A stretch of 64,000 bases of DNA from Euptelea pleiosperma. Lineage: Eukaryota; Streptophyta; Magnoliopsida; Ranunculales; Eupteleaceae. The position numbers and the translations under genes were made by a program. The stretch is taken from assembly GCA_035048495.1 (NCBI GenBank), contig CM068543.1, positions 33,791,096 through 33,855,095 of the forward strand. Reading direction: 5' to 3'. Below are positions 24,761 through 35,896 of this stretch, one piece after another (position 1 is the first letter of the stretch; each line of letters starts with the position of its first letter). The notes beneath the pieces were generated by a model. That model was given only the letters and a program-made list of their open reading frames with translations, made no database searches and had not been told where the DNA came from.

Positions 24761-25439
24761 CGTTAGCATTTTGCCAATTTTCAAAATTTAGATAAGTCCC
24801 AGAACTTGAGGGATTAAAAGAACATCGCAGGTGTTCATTACACTTTCTTGTTCAAATCTTCTCCCATCATTGTAAGAAAAATCTACACATGAAAGTGCAC
24901 TAAACCAATTCTTGGTAATCCATTATAGTTCTTTTCTTTGGTTCTCAGATTTTTTCAGTACACACACAAATAAAATTTGGCTTTTATCTGATTTTATGTG
25001 AACTGTAGCCAATTTTTTTTTTCTTAAAAATATTTGGAGTGTTTCCAAAATAAATATCTCCTAATTAGACAGCTTCTAATTGTTTCAGGTTAAGCCAAAA
25101 GCTTACCAATTAAATTCTGCCAAACCAACAACAAGTAGTTCTCATAGGAAAGAAGGAAAGGCACTAGGCCAGCTTAATAACGGTACATCCTCCTTTCCTT
25201 AGATTTAGACTATCCTTAATTGTTAATTTGAAAGAACTCATTAGAGTGGCTAACAACCGCTTTTGTCTCTTATTGAGCTCAAAACCCTAAGTTAATGTCT
25301 AATGATATTTAAATTAATTTAGAATTTGGGTATGCATATGCAAGGATGGTGGTTTGTGAGCCACGGAACGGGTGATGAAATCCCGACCATATCTTATTGG
25401 GGTTCCAATGCCCTTAAGTATATTAATGCAAAAATGCTA

Positions 25440-25700
25440 AAGCAATAAATCGACATAATGAATACACAAACTAAAAAAATTACATTAATAAAGTTAAAAA
25501 AAAATTATACTAATAAAGCAAGAAAAGAGAAAAGAAAGTACAATAATAAAAAAATGTTACACTAATAAAGCAAAAAAATCTTTTTTTCTACTAATAAAAC
25601 CAGAATGATTTTATACTAATAAAGCACACTAATAAAGCAAGCAAGAAGAAAAAAAAAGTTACACTAATAAAACAAAAAAAGTTAAACTAACAAAGCAAAA
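25440..25700. repeat. Degenerate ACTAATAAAGCAA repeats
   Basis: Irregularly spaced copies of ACTAATAAAGCAA-like words recur through this AT-rich stretch, next to the shortened right LTR. Confidence 0.6.
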
Positions 25701-26592
25701 ATATATTTTCAAATATTTTCATTTCTTAATAAATATATTTTCATCTTTAATAAATTACACCTTTCATTTCTTAAAAAAAATATTTTCAAAGATGGAAACA
25801 ATTATATAAAATATATTTTTATTTACTTAATAGAATCACTTACTAAGTTATTCTTTTGAAACTTCTTTTTGAAAATCAATAAAATACTGGGAATCAATCA
25901 CTAATTTATTCATTTAAAACTTTCTTTTGAAAACTAATAAAATATTCTTTTATTTTATAAAAATATTTTCTTTTGATAAGATATTTCTTTCTTAAGCATT
26001 CTATTAGTTTTTTAATTTTAAAAACCAAAATCATCATTATTTTTGGAAAGCTATCCTCATGCCTTTTGTAATCTGGACCATTTATTTTGTTGTAATCTAA
26101 ACTACCTTGGTCCACCAACTTGGCCCACTGTATTTGCCCATTTCTTGGATCATATCTTGGACCAAATTTTGGCCCGTCAATGTAGCCCACCCTTTTGCTC
26201 AGATTTGGGCTTTTGTACACGAGCATTTGGGCTTGGACTTATGCTCAATTTAGTCTTGGGCTCGGGTACTTAATGAGATAAGATTATTAATATAAAGAAA
26301 TTGACTATTATTAAGAAAAATCTAATATATAATTGTTGAAAAGAGAATATCCTATTTTTCATGTAAGCTTGTGGATTTATGTAAAATAATTATAATAATC
26401 AACTAAAGAAAATAGTATAAAAATGCATAAAATGATGACTTATCAATAAATGATCTAGCTGATTTAGATAGACTTAATTTAGGTGGTTGACACATGACAT
26501 TGACCTTGAATTATTATTTTTGGGAGAAAGAACTTTAAAAGATAATTTATTTGAAAAATTCTCTCATTGGTTCGAACGAGTTGATGTGGTAA

Positions 26593-26672
26593 GAATAAGA
26601 TCATTCAAGCAAGAATGACGTCGTTCAAAAGAGAATGACGTCGTTCGAATGAGAATGACATCATTCAAACAA
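26593..26672. repeat. 20-bp tandem repeats with TGACGTC
   Basis: Four 20-bp units begin GAATGACGTCGTTC or a variant. Two of them hold the palindromic bZIP-type core TGACGTC. They lie about 220 bp upstream of the LTR TATA box, a plausible enhancer position. Confidence 0.75.
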
Positions 26673-26890
26673 TGTTGTTCAAACGAACTTTAATTCATTC
26701 GAATGAATGTGCAACTCATTCAAAATAACTATTAAATTGTGCCTATTCCTCTCAGAAAAAGTGGTTCAAACGAAATGTGAAGGTGATTCAAACGAGGATG
26801 CAACATTTCATTATAGAAACTTACCAAAAACTTATTTTTCATTTTCAAAAGTTTCCTAATGAATCTGAACTGTTCATACGTTTTTCAATG

Positions 26891-26899
26891 TATAAATAA
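26891..26899 (+). promoter_or_regulatory. TATA box in copia LTR
   Basis: TATAAATAA lies downstream of the TGACGTC repeats and upstream of the PBS in the expected order of an LTR promoter. Confidence 0.55.
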
Positions 26900-27679
26900 A
26901 CCTTAATTCATAGGGTTTTATAACCCTATAGAGAAAAAAAAAAAGAATCCACAAGAGATTGTTTGAACAATACCTAGGTTTTAATAGCTTTTCCAAACTA
27001 TTCTAGGTTTTCTCTTGTTTACTCAAGATTCATTAATCTTAAGGTCTTATCCTTTTGATCTTAAGTGTTAGAGTTTGTTAAACTCTTCAGGGTAAAATTT
27101 CCTTCTTCCATGAAGTGTTAAACAACTCAGATTTGGTTGGTTAAACCTCATACTTTGTGTGTGGTGTCTGTTGGTGAGTAGCTAATGATATGTCGGTTGA
27201 TTCTAAATCGAGAGAAGATTGTGTGGAGATAGTATATATGTTCATGGATACGAAGTGTGCAGCTACAAAAGGCATGGTGAAGTAGTGGTTGTGACTCATG
27301 GGCATTTTCAGTTGGTATCCAAACGGTAACGTCATGCATGGGGTAACTTTTGTACTGGTATTTCTCTTGGTGCACTTTCGCATCTAGGCATGTCCTCAGG
27401 TTTTTCTCGGTTGAATTTTCCTCATAAAACTAATGTGTATTTGTATGATTGTTTAATTCTAATATTCTACTAAACGAAGTTAAGAAAAATATATCTTTGA
27501 TATATTTAGATTAATGTTGGCCAGTTTGATTTGCTTTCGCATTAGCATATGCATGCAATAGATCCCTGATCATAGACCTAATAGAATATGTTGTTTAATT
27601 TTTAAATTAATTATAATTTGAATCAGACCTATTCATCCTCCTATAGGTCTTGGGGATACATAAGCTGATGTACTTGCAA

Positions 27680-27692
27680 CTAGTATCAGAGC
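27680..27692 (+). other. Primer-binding site (tRNA-iMet type)
   Basis: CTAGTATCAGAGC differs by one base (position 3, A for G) from the usual TGGTATCAGAGC core complementary to initiator tRNA-Met. It precedes the gag start by about 60 bp. Confidence 0.75.
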
Positions 27693-27752
27693 ATCAATGG
27701 TCACTCAACTAGTTTAACAATCAGACTGTGATCTTACTCAATATCTGAGTCT

Positions 27753-28475
27753 ATGGATTTACAGTGTGAAGATGGTTCTATCACTCGTCCTCCACTCTTT
27801 GATAGAAATAACTGTGTTTATTGAAAAACAAGGATGAGAGCTTTCCTAAAATCTCTTGATGAGAAAATCTAGATGATTATAGTCAAAGGTTCGAAACAAC
27901 TAGTGGTTGAGACTAATATAGACATCATAAAACTTAGTAACAAATGGACTAGGGATGAAATCAGGCAGTCTAATTGGAATATTAAATATCTCAATGTGAT
28001 CTTCAATGTTGTCACAATTGATGAGTTCCGCCGTATATCGATCTGTGACAGTTAAAGAAGCATGAGATATCCTTGAAATTACCTATGAAGGAACTATGAC
28101 TGTTAAGATATCAAAACTTTAGATGCTCACCTCTAGGATTAAAAATATTAAAATGAATGACAATGAAATCTTCGCTGATTTTTATGCCAAACTTGGTGAC
28201 ATTGTTAATTCTTGCTTTAACCTAGGTGAAAAAATCCCAGAGCTCAAAGTTGTTAGAAAGATTTTGAGATATCTACCTAAGAGATTTCAACTTAACGTCA
28301 CTGTTATCTAAGAGAGTAAGAATGTTGATACTCTCAAAATAGATAAGATGGTTGGATCTCTTTAGACTTCTGAACTTAACTTGCCTCAATCCAAAAAGAG
28401 TAAGGGGATTGCCCTGAAAACTTCAATGGAGGAAAAAGAAAAGCTCGAAGATGAGAACATTACGACGATGAGGAG
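27753..28475 (+). pseudogene. Ty1/copia gag (UBN2-type) remnant
   Basis: The frame from the ATG at 27753 encodes a copia Gag of the UBN2 type: a PPLFDRNNCVYW-like start, then MRAFLKSLDEK, a central NVIFNVVTIDEFRRIS segment and a LTSRIKNIKMND segment. This structural protein would form the virus-like particle. The gene is dead. In-frame TGA/TAG codons replace conserved tryptophans and glutamines, there is a frameshift near 28040, and further stops lie at 28312 and near 28362. No zinc knuckle or pol follows; after 28475 similarity is lost. Confidence 0.8.
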
Positions 28476-29004
28476 ATAGCCTTATCTGCACACCTACATT
28501 TGGTGACTCCACTAGGGAAATGATTCACCTCTTGCTATATTAGCTATCCTTATCTGCAAACCTACATTTGATGACTTGGGAATTGATTTTCTTCATAGAA
28601 TGGGACCAGATCAGGTCTATCTGACCCTTTTAATGACACCATAGATCAGCTAAGCAACAACCTACCTTGTTGTTGTTGGATCGACCCATGCAAGTCTAGA
28701 TCATATCCTCTATCATTTCTTATTTCTTTCCAGTCACCTACCTTTATTATGCTTATTTCCTTGCCTAGAAATGCTTTTTTCGATTTCCCTTTCCATCAAT
28801 CACTATTCTATAAAAAAAAAACCTTGAAACATCACAAGTTAAACATGAAAACCCAGAACATGTCCACAACTTGTTGGACATCGTGTTTGAACGAATCTAT
28901 AACAAAAAATTAAAACAAGTAGTTACATCATAGGAGCTACGATAAAGAAATACTAAAAGAAGTTAGTCATGAAATCCTCTAGTTTCTTCTCCACGTACAA
29001 TAAT
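28476..29004. other. Intergenic, nothing recognised
   Basis: There is only a short direct echo of CCTTATCTGCA..ACCTACATTTG at 28482 and 28546, about 64 bp apart. No gene is seen. Confidence 0.5.
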
Positions 29005-29013
29005 GATCCAACC

Positions 29014-29485
29014 AAGGTTTAAAGGAGGCCGTTTTAACGGTTAAACGGACTGGGGGCGTTATCGTTTAAACCGTTTAAACGGATTGAAACGGCCCGGGGC
29101 AAAAATGGAAAAAAATGGAATTTAACAGAATTAAATGGATTTTAACGGGTTTTAACGATCTTAACGGAAAAAAACGGGAAAAAAGGCGCTGAAATTCAAA
29201 TTTTGAAATTTGAAAATTAAAAAAAAAAAATTGGAATTTAACGGATTTTAACGAAAATGAAACAGATTTTAACAGAATTAAACGGATTTAACGACCATTT
29301 TTTTCACAAAATTTTTCAGAATTAAACGGCTGTTTAAAAGATTTTAATGGCCGTTAAAACAAAAAAACGGCCATTTTTTTCAAAACTGCTAAAATGTGTT
29401 TAAACGGTTTTAACGGAAACGGGATTGAGGCGTTACCGTTTAAACGGCCGTTAAAACTGTTTAAACGGCCATTTTTAAAACCATG
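29014..29485. mobile_element. MULE-type MITE with 9-bp TSD (AACGG-rich)
   Basis: GATCCAACC flanks both ends (29005-29013 and 29486-29494). The termini AAGGTTTAAAGG and TTTTTAAAACCATG are inverted. The interior is packed with TTTAAACGG and TTTTAACGG words on both strands. The 9-bp TSD indicates the Mutator superfamily. Confidence 0.88.
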
Positions 29486-29494
29486 GATCCAACC

Positions 29495-30014
29495 ACCCTA
29501 ACCATAAATATGAAATCACTTCTAACATCAAAAGCTAGAGTTTTGATGGCGTTTCTTCTTATTACAGAAATTCACAATTATTTGAAGTACACGAACAATG
29601 TTTCCCACCACAAAATCTTTCTTAGTTACTAATTTCATTAGGGTCTTGATATTTGCACATGTGCTTTTTATCCTTAAACTCACTTAAACAAAAAAAAAAA
29701 ACCACAATTTTTTAAAAGGCAAACTTATCCCTCTAATTTTTTTTTCTACACCCACCACCAAAACCCAAAAATAAAAATGCCCAAAGAGCAAAATGAAGAG
29801 TATCGTGTTCTTACTCGTTCCCATTGAAGAAGAACGTGTGTTCTCACTCGCTCTTATCAAAGAAGAACGTTTGATCTCGCTCCCTCTCACCTGTCTAAGA
29901 AGAATGTGTTCTCTCTTTAAATCGATTCTTCTTCTCCAAATCAAATATAGTTCAATGATGGAGGTATGTTTTTAACATAAATTGTGATTTTTTTTGTGTT
30001 TTTATATGGAATCA
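29495..30014. other. Intergenic, no supported gene
   Basis: Short reading frames with a GAAGAACGTGT repeat (29828 and 29861) are present, but no protein was recognised. Confidence 0.45.
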
Positions 30015-30285
30015 CCAATCAAATTAGTTAGGTTTATTCAAATGAGTTTATTTAAATGGATTCAATTAGGTTTAGGGATTATTCAAATGAGTTGTTCATG
30101 TAGGTTATTTAAATGAGTTCAAATAGGTTAGGATTTATCTTTTGTTCAAATGAGTTCATTCAAATGGGTTCAAATAGGTTTAGGGTTTAGGCTATTTAAA
30201 TGAGTTCAAGTAGGTTAGTGTTTATCTTTTGTTCAAATGATTTCATTCAAATGTGGGTTGAAATAGGTCTAATGTAGTAAAATAT
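30015..30285. repeat. Degenerate TTCAAATGAGTT minisatellite
   Basis: Words such as TTCAAATGAGTT, TTTAAATGAGTTCAA and ATAGGTTTAGGG recur about every 20-45 bp. A larger duplicated unit (30115 and 30190, each followed by TTTATCTTTTGTTCAAATGA) is visible. Two consecutive TTTAGGG words near 30178 resemble plant telomere repeats but are too short to call. Confidence 0.65.
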
Positions 30286-30905
30286 ACTACACATTATCAA
30301 AATACGATCCAAAATAGATGAGATATAACTATTGATGTTTACCTACTATTGCTAGCTGGCGATATGATTCTAAACTTTTCAATATTGGGTCTAAGGGACG
30401 TTTAGGGAATGGTCTAGATGCGTTATCATCGTCTGGACCACCCTCCAAAACTTCGTCTTAATCTTCATACCCACCATTGTGTTGTTAGTCTATTTTTTCT
30501 TATTTTTCTTCTTCAATTTAAGGTTACAGTCCTTGATTACGGTGTCTTCTTTCAGACGTAGTCGAAGGAATCTGTATAGGCCGCCGACGTACCGGCTTTC
30601 CCTTCTTTATTAGCAGTACGTTGTAATCAAAGCATTGTACCTACAGGCGATACAGAGTGAATAATTACAATTATAATTAATACAATTCAAATAACACCCA
30701 ATATTGTATAGCAATGTCAAGAAACAAGAATTGTAACAAGTGTAAACATTTACATCGAATAAGCCAATATTAATTGAAGAGAACACATTAAACAAATTAA
30801 AAATAAAAACAAATACACACAAAATTACAACATAACTCAGACATTTGAGACATTTTAACAAACATATGGTGTGAAACAAAGATAAAATAATATCTTAGAA
30901 ATTTT
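30286..30905. other. Intergenic with a possible minus-strand exon
   Basis: On the minus strand a CCTGTAG acceptor near 30643 is followed by about 36 open codons (a basic KKGKPVRRRP stretch) to a stop near 30530. This could be a terminal exon of a lost gene. No family was recognised. Confidence 0.25.
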
Positions 30906-30909
30906 ATCA

Positions 30910-31790
30910 AACATCTATATAACAAAACAGGGAAGTTGTCTCCCTACTTATACCCCCTCTTATGTATATTGACAAAAGACGGCCAAGATCTTTTCCCCCA
31001 AATGACGGTGGATCTCAGCCACTCACACTTGATTTTGGCAAAGCTTTGACGGAGTGCCGAGGGCACGGGCCACCCACAAGAAATGTAACAAGTGATGACT
31101 GTGATTTTCTTATACCCCCTCTTATCTTATATGGCTTCAATAATGAGTGGCTGAGATCCACTATGCTTCATATCGATAGCTGAGATTAACTCTCACACGA
31201 TTTTGACAAACACTTGGTCGAAAAGTGCCGCGGGCAGGGGCCACCCACGCATATAACAAGACAACTCAATTGTATTCTCTTATCTTATCCATCCGTCTAA
31301 TGTGGACGGTTAGATAAATATTGGTTGAGATCAAATCCATCGATCTAATGTGGACGGTTAGATTTCAGCCACTCAATCCGCCTCATTTGACCTCAATTTA
31401 TTCAAAATTTGAATTTCAACACCATTATTTTTTGTTATTCCTGTTATTTTCCCATTTCCCCCTCTATGTGTTACAATCCATTATAACAGTTGTTATAATG
31501 TAAAAAATGGTAACGCCTCAGTCTGTTATACCGTTTGAGTGCCGAAGGCACCCAATTTTTGCAAATGCTTTTGTCGGAGATCGAGTGCCATGGGCACGGG
31601 CCATTTACTATTCTATATAACAAAATAATTTAGTTGTCTCCCTACTTATACCTCATCTTATAAGCACCAACAAAGAAGGGCCGAGATCTAATCCCCCCCA
31701 AATGGACGGTGGATCTCCGCTACTCACCTGATTTGGGCAAATTCTTTGTCAAGGAGTGCCGATGGCACGGGGCACCCACTAGTATGGTAT
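30910..31790 (-). repeat. Dispersed composite repeat, copy 2 (inverted)
   Basis: This is the reverse complement of the modules at 6325-7685 and 39265-40350. It begins TCTATATAACAAAACAGG and carries GTGCCGAGGGCACGGGCCAC and GGTGCCCGTGCC-type cores. It includes the ATTAGATCGATGGATTTGAT module in inverse. Confidence 0.7.
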
Positions 31791-31843
31791 AAAAGAAAGA
31801 TTACAAAACCTATTACAATAGAATGAGGTACAAATATAACTTA

Positions 31844-31918
31844 CCTTCAAATTGGTAGAGAAGTTCGTTTGAGCCTTTGTACGATTCTTGAAACTTGGTG
31901 GAGCTTGGTGGAGATGTA
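31844..31918 (-). other. Possible disrupted exon
   Basis: On the minus strand an open stretch ends at a good GTAAGTT donor (plus AACTTAC near 31837-31843). The Harbinger-type element at 31919-33305 interrupts it, and the flank at 33306-33550 would be its upstream half. It may be the remains of a host gene. No family is recognised. Confidence 0.25.
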
Positions 31919-32199
31919 GGCCCTGCTTGGTTCGCTGCACTTGGGTGCATTTTGCACTTTAGTGCAAATACAATGAATTGTATTGCAATCACTTGGGATG
32001 TAAGTCACTTACAACTGTTTGGTTCACGCCATATAAATAGATGCAAATGAAGTTTAGCTGATTGGTTGGTAGTGCATTGCAAATGAATGCAATGGATTAT
32101 TTTGTTTCTTCATTTTACAAAAAACTGCACAATAAAATTATTATTGTTATCATTGTTGATTTCATTATTATTATTAATTATAATTACTGTTATTATAAT

Positions 32200-32559
32200 C
32201 ATGGTTTAAAAAACGGCCGTTATAACGGATTCAGACTTCTCCCGTTACGTTATGTACTGTTAAAACGCTTAAAAATAATGACTGTTATTTTCGTTATAAC
32301 GGACGTTATTTTTCATTTTTTCCCTTATAGCGAAAATAACGACCGTTATTTTCTAGAAAATTTTGTGAAAAAACTGGCCGTTATTTTCTGTTATTTTCAT
32401 TTTTGAAAATTGGAATTTGAGCGCCATTTTTTTTCGTTTTTCCTCTTACTTTTCATTTTTGCCCCTGAGCATTAAAATTCGTTATAAAGGCCCTTATAAC
32501 GGGAAAATGATAACGCCCCACGTCCGTTATACCATTATAACGGCCCCTTTTAAACCTTG
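32200..32559. mobile_element. MULE-type MITE (TTATAACGG family), nested
   Basis: CATGGTTTAAAA and TTTTAAACCTTG are inverted termini. ATTATAAT flanks both sides (32192-32199 and 32560-32567). The interior carries GTTATAACGG words on both strands, analogous to the TTTAAACGG words of 29014-29485. Confidence 0.75.
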
Positions 32560-32656
32560 ATTATAATTATTATTTTATTATCATTGTTATTGTTATTATT
32601 ATTATTTTAGAGGGGAAAGCTTGGGGTTAGGGGACCCCGACCAGCTATATCAAAAA

Positions 32657-33017
32657 GGGCCAGGAAAGGGGAACAACCACTTTTGACAACCATTTTGGTG
32701 TACCCACATAGAAGATGAATCAATGGCTGATTTTTGGTGAGGGTGATTTCCTCACCATACAGACCACCCCAACAAAAAATCAGCCCATTCTGAAATTTCT
32801 AACCCCATCAAATGTGATTTTCAAGTTACACGAAAAATTGACGGTCCATAATTCTTCAACTTCTTAACCAGTCTACGAATATCAGAATGATTTGAATTTT
32901 TGTGAGGATGATCTCCTCACCATAGAGATCATCCTTACCAAAAATCAGCCATTGATTCATCTTCTACGTGGGTATGCGAAATGGGTGTAAAAAATGGTTG
33001 TCCCCCGATCTTGACCC
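32657..33017. mobile_element. MULE-type MITE with 9-bp TSD, nested
   Basis: TATCAAAAA flanks both ends (32648-32656 and 33018-33026). The termini GGGCCAGGAAAGGGG and its diverged inverse (CCCCCGATCTTGACCC) bracket paired GATGAATCAATGGCTGATTT and its inverse. It is the same family as 35044-35434. Confidence 0.85.
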
Positions 33018-33308
33018 TATCAAAAAATAGAAAACTAAAAAATAAAAAGATAATAATAATAAAAATAATAATCACGATTGTTATTATTATTGTTTTGCAG
33101 AAAAAATGTTGAGCTAACACAATGCACTTGCTTGCATCAGTTTTTGGGCTACACTTCCTTGTGTCTATTTTGTTAAGGAGTTTGCAATGGCTTTTCGACC
33201 ACTTGCACTGCAATTCATTTGCACGCCTCCAACCAATCACTTGCAATCCCAAAATTGTGGCAAGTGAGTGCATTGCACTCAATTTGCTGTGAACCAAGCA
33301 GGGCCGTA

Positions 33309-33950
33309 GCGTCAGTTCCTCACAATTGATGTAGTGAGGTCGATGTGAGGAAATAGGTTTCGATCGGTGGAGGAAGCGAGAAAGGAGGAGTTTTAGTCGG
33401 TTGAAGAAATAAGAAAGGAGAATGGGATTCAGTACGAGGAAGGAGAAGAGGTTTCGGTCGATAGTGGTCAACCACGAGGAAGTAGGAGGTTTCGGTTGAT
33501 GGGCTTTCTTCGTGGAAGATATGAAGATGGAGAAGTTAATTTTAGGTGAGTGCTATGAAATATTTGGGTGCATTTATCAAAATTTATATTTTAAGGTGGG
33601 TGCCAAAATACATTGGGTGTCGATGTAAAAAATAGGGTGCCAATATCACACCCATTTAATTATTACCGTTGACCATGAAAATAATGTATGGAGCCAGTGG
33701 TGGAGCTAGGATTTTGTTTAAGGGTGGGTAAGACAACAAGCGAGGATCAAAATGTCTAACTGAATAACTGTTCAACAGTTTAGTTGGTCAGGTATTTTGG
33801 GGTTTTGCACTCAAAGAATTGGGTTCGAATCTTGTTCTTACGGGAGAAAGGGGGTTTAGGGAATCAGAAAAAACAAATGTCTCCACTACCAGCCAATTTG
33901 TTTTTGAGTAAATCTGTGATGATGAACACCAGTCATCAATGTTGATGACA
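33309..33950. other. Intergenic, no supported gene
   Basis: The first 240 bp may be part of a broken minus-strand exon (see 31844-31918). The rest shows no recognisable gene or element. Confidence 0.4.
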
Positions 33951-33954
33951 TACC

Positions 33955-34262
33955 TCAATATGGGCCACATGGCACACTCTTAGAGACCACTGACTGTATG
34001 GATGTTTGGCCGATCCCTAAGTGGACCTACAGACAAAAAATCAGCCTGAGTAGTGATTTCTAACTGTTGAATATGACTCTTCTTCATGGGAATATTTTAA
34101 GCCGTTGGATTCGAACACTATTTGGGGTACTTAGATTAGATCCAAAGGTTAGAAATCACTAATGAGACTGATTTTTTGTATGTAGGTCCACCTATGGATG
34201 GACTAAACATCTATATGGTCAGTGGTCTCCAAGAGTGTTGCGCGCGCGTGGCTCATACTGTG
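33955..34262. mobile_element. Foldback MITE
   Basis: Left CAATATGGGCCACATGGCAC is mirrored by GTGGCTCATACTG at the right. TTAGAGACCACTGACTGTAT pairs with the ATGGTCAGTGGTCTCCAAGA segment. A CGCGCGCG run sits in the right arm. No TSD was resolved. Confidence 0.65.
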
Positions 34263-34979
34263 GTCCACCTAGGGTGGAAACCCCCCCTCCCACAAGTTGA
34301 CTAATGAACCACTCTATGCTTTAAGACAACTTGCGCATTTGTCTATTCACAAATAGTCATAAAGAAAGTCTTCAAAAGTACAAATATTTCCTTGGAATAA
34401 CAAAGGATGAACCATTAAAACTTTTACTTTTTTGTTGATCTTAAATTCCTGGATTACAGATTGAAGAATAGAAAAGCTGTGCAAAGTTGAAGGGCCGCAT
34501 GATTCTCTTGTGTATATCTACATGCGGTAAGCAAGTTGAGGCCAGGTTCTCTAGTGAACAAATTCTTCATCTTTGATAGGTAAGAAACACACTCGCTTCT
34601 GCAAAATTAAGCAATTAAAGGGGGGTCATTAAAATCTTAACAAAACAAAGAAAAGAAAAGAGGAAATAATACAAAAAAAATTATAGACACTTATCTGAAC
34701 AAAGGTTCATTTTATTTTTATTTTTGTAGACTATACATGCACATGCAAGGGGGGGTTAGGAACCACTTATTCACTAGCTTCCATGTAGTCACTTCAAGTC
34801 AAAGATCAGCTACAGAAGATCACCACCATTGTATTCCTTTGAGAGGGATCATCAAGAGAAAGTAAATGGTCGAAATTAATGTCTTACATTGAACTTTCTG
34901 TGTTTTGAAATCTTGGAATTAGGTTCCCTTTTATCCTAGTTGATCTCCCAAGTTGGGTCAAATACATGGTCCTCCATTG
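34263..34979. other. Intergenic, nothing recognised
   Basis: No gene, RNA or element terminus is seen. Confidence 0.5.
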
Positions 34980-35011
34980 ATGTGTGTGTGTGTGTGTCAG
35001 TGTGTGTGTGC
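34980..35011. repeat. TG microsatellite
   Basis: A dinucleotide TG tract is interrupted once by CAG. Confidence 0.9.
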
Positions 35012-35043
35012 ATCCTCATGAGTAAAATAAGGATATTTTGTAT

Positions 35044-35434
35044 GGGTCGGGTTCCAGTGCACCACCATTTTTGACCCCCATTTTGACACCCATTTTGGTG
35101 TACCAACAGAGAAGATGAATCAATACCTGATTTTTCGTGAGGATGATCTCTATGATGAGGAGATCACCCCAACAAAAAATCAGCCCATTCCGATATTTCT
35201 AACCCTGTCAAATGTTGTTTTCAAGTTACATGGTAAAAAACGACGGTCCATAATTCTTCAACTTCTAAACCAGTCTATGAATATCAGAATGATTTTAATT
35301 TTTGTGAGGATGATCTCCTCACCATAGAGATCATCCTCACCAAAAATCAGCCATTGATTCATCTTCTACGTGGGTAACCCCAAAATGGGTGTCAAAAAAG
35401 GGGGTAAAAAATGGTGGTCACTGGAACCTGACCC
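35044..35434. mobile_element. MULE-type MITE with 9-bp TSD
   Basis: ATTTTGTAT flanks both sides (35035-35043 and 35435-35443), a perfect 9-bp duplication. The termini are GGGTCGGGTTCCAGTG and its inverse CACTGGAACCTGACCC. Inner parts are shared with 32657-33017, including GATGAATCAAT and GAGGATGATCTC. Confidence 0.92.
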
Positions 35435-35487
35435 ATTTTGTATTTGGTCTTCCTTTTAATTTGGGAGCAGATTATACGGACCTGTTT

Positions 35488-35887
35488 GGAAAAAATTTAG
35501 ATGCAGAGGACTTTGGATGCAGTTGATGCAGACGTGGCCCTACATGGCTCATTTTTTGCGGCCCACTAACCGCATGGATGCTTAGCCCACCCCTTGGTGG
35601 ATTTGTATACGAAACATTAGTCTCATTGATTTTATCTAGCTATAGATTTTAGCACTTTTTTAGGATTGACTGTAACCGTTGGTTTCAAGCATCTTTTTGC
35701 ATATTTGTGGATACTTAATCCAACGGCTAGAAATTATCAACCAAGCTGATATTTAGTATGCATATCCACCAAGGGGTGGGGTACACATCCATGCGGTTAG
35801 TGGACCCAAAGAAATGAGCCATGTAGGGCCACGAGACACTCCTCTGCATCGACTGCATCCAAAGTCCTCCGTATCTAAATTTTTTCC
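35488..35887. mobile_element. MULE-type foldback MITE with 9-bp TSD
   Basis: GACCTGTTT flanks both sides (35479-35487 and 35888-35896). The ends GGAAAAAATTTAGATGCAGA and its inverse pair, and pairing continues through GGACTTTGGATGCAGT, CCCTACATGGCTCATTT and CTAACCGCATGGATG. It is the best-preserved copy of the family seen in pieces at 2395, 2820 and 5185. Confidence 0.92.
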
Positions 35888-35896
35888 GACCTGTTT

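Larger units (their letters stand above)
20690..26445 (-). mobile_element. Non-autonomous gag-only LTR retroelement
   Basis: Related sequences at about 21205-21979 and 25785-26445 lie in the same orientation and both end in TATCA. They share TGGAAAGC(C/T)ATCCTCATG, CCCACCCTTTTGC and GGGCTCGGGTAC. Read on the minus strand they start TGATA, as LTRs do. The 3' LTR (about 20690-21979) is preceded on the minus strand by a purine-rich GGTTGGGGAGTG, a polypurine tract. The interior holds only gag-like coding with internal repeats and no pol. The right LTR is shortened. The low-coordinate LTR boundary near 20690 is approximate and no TSD was found. Confidence 0.65.
26450..27680 (+). mobile_element. 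Probable copia 5' LTR
   Basis: The region lies directly before a tRNA-iMet-type primer-binding site (CTAGTATCAGAGC, 27680-27692) and a copia gag remnant. A TATA box (TATAAATAAA) lies at 26891. The left boundary was not fixed. Confidence 0.55.
31919..33305. mobile_element. Harbinger-type element with two nested MITEs
   Basis: The termini GGCCCTGCTTGGTTC and GAACCAAGCAGGGCC are perfect inverses. They are flanked by GTA on both sides (31916-31918 and 33306-33308). GCACTT/AAGTGC-rich subterminal repeats occur at both ends. GGCCCTG-type termini and a 3-bp TSD fit PIF/Harbinger, although GTA is not the usual TWA. It has no transposase and hosts the MITEs at 32200 and 32657. Confidence 0.75.

Noticed and set aside
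30176..30195. Interstitial telomere repeat
   Set aside because: Only two TTTAGGG words occur, within a longer degenerate minisatellite.
32935..33471. 178-codon minus-strand frame
   Set aside because: It crosses the Harbinger-type element border and a nested MITE, so it cannot be a conserved gene.
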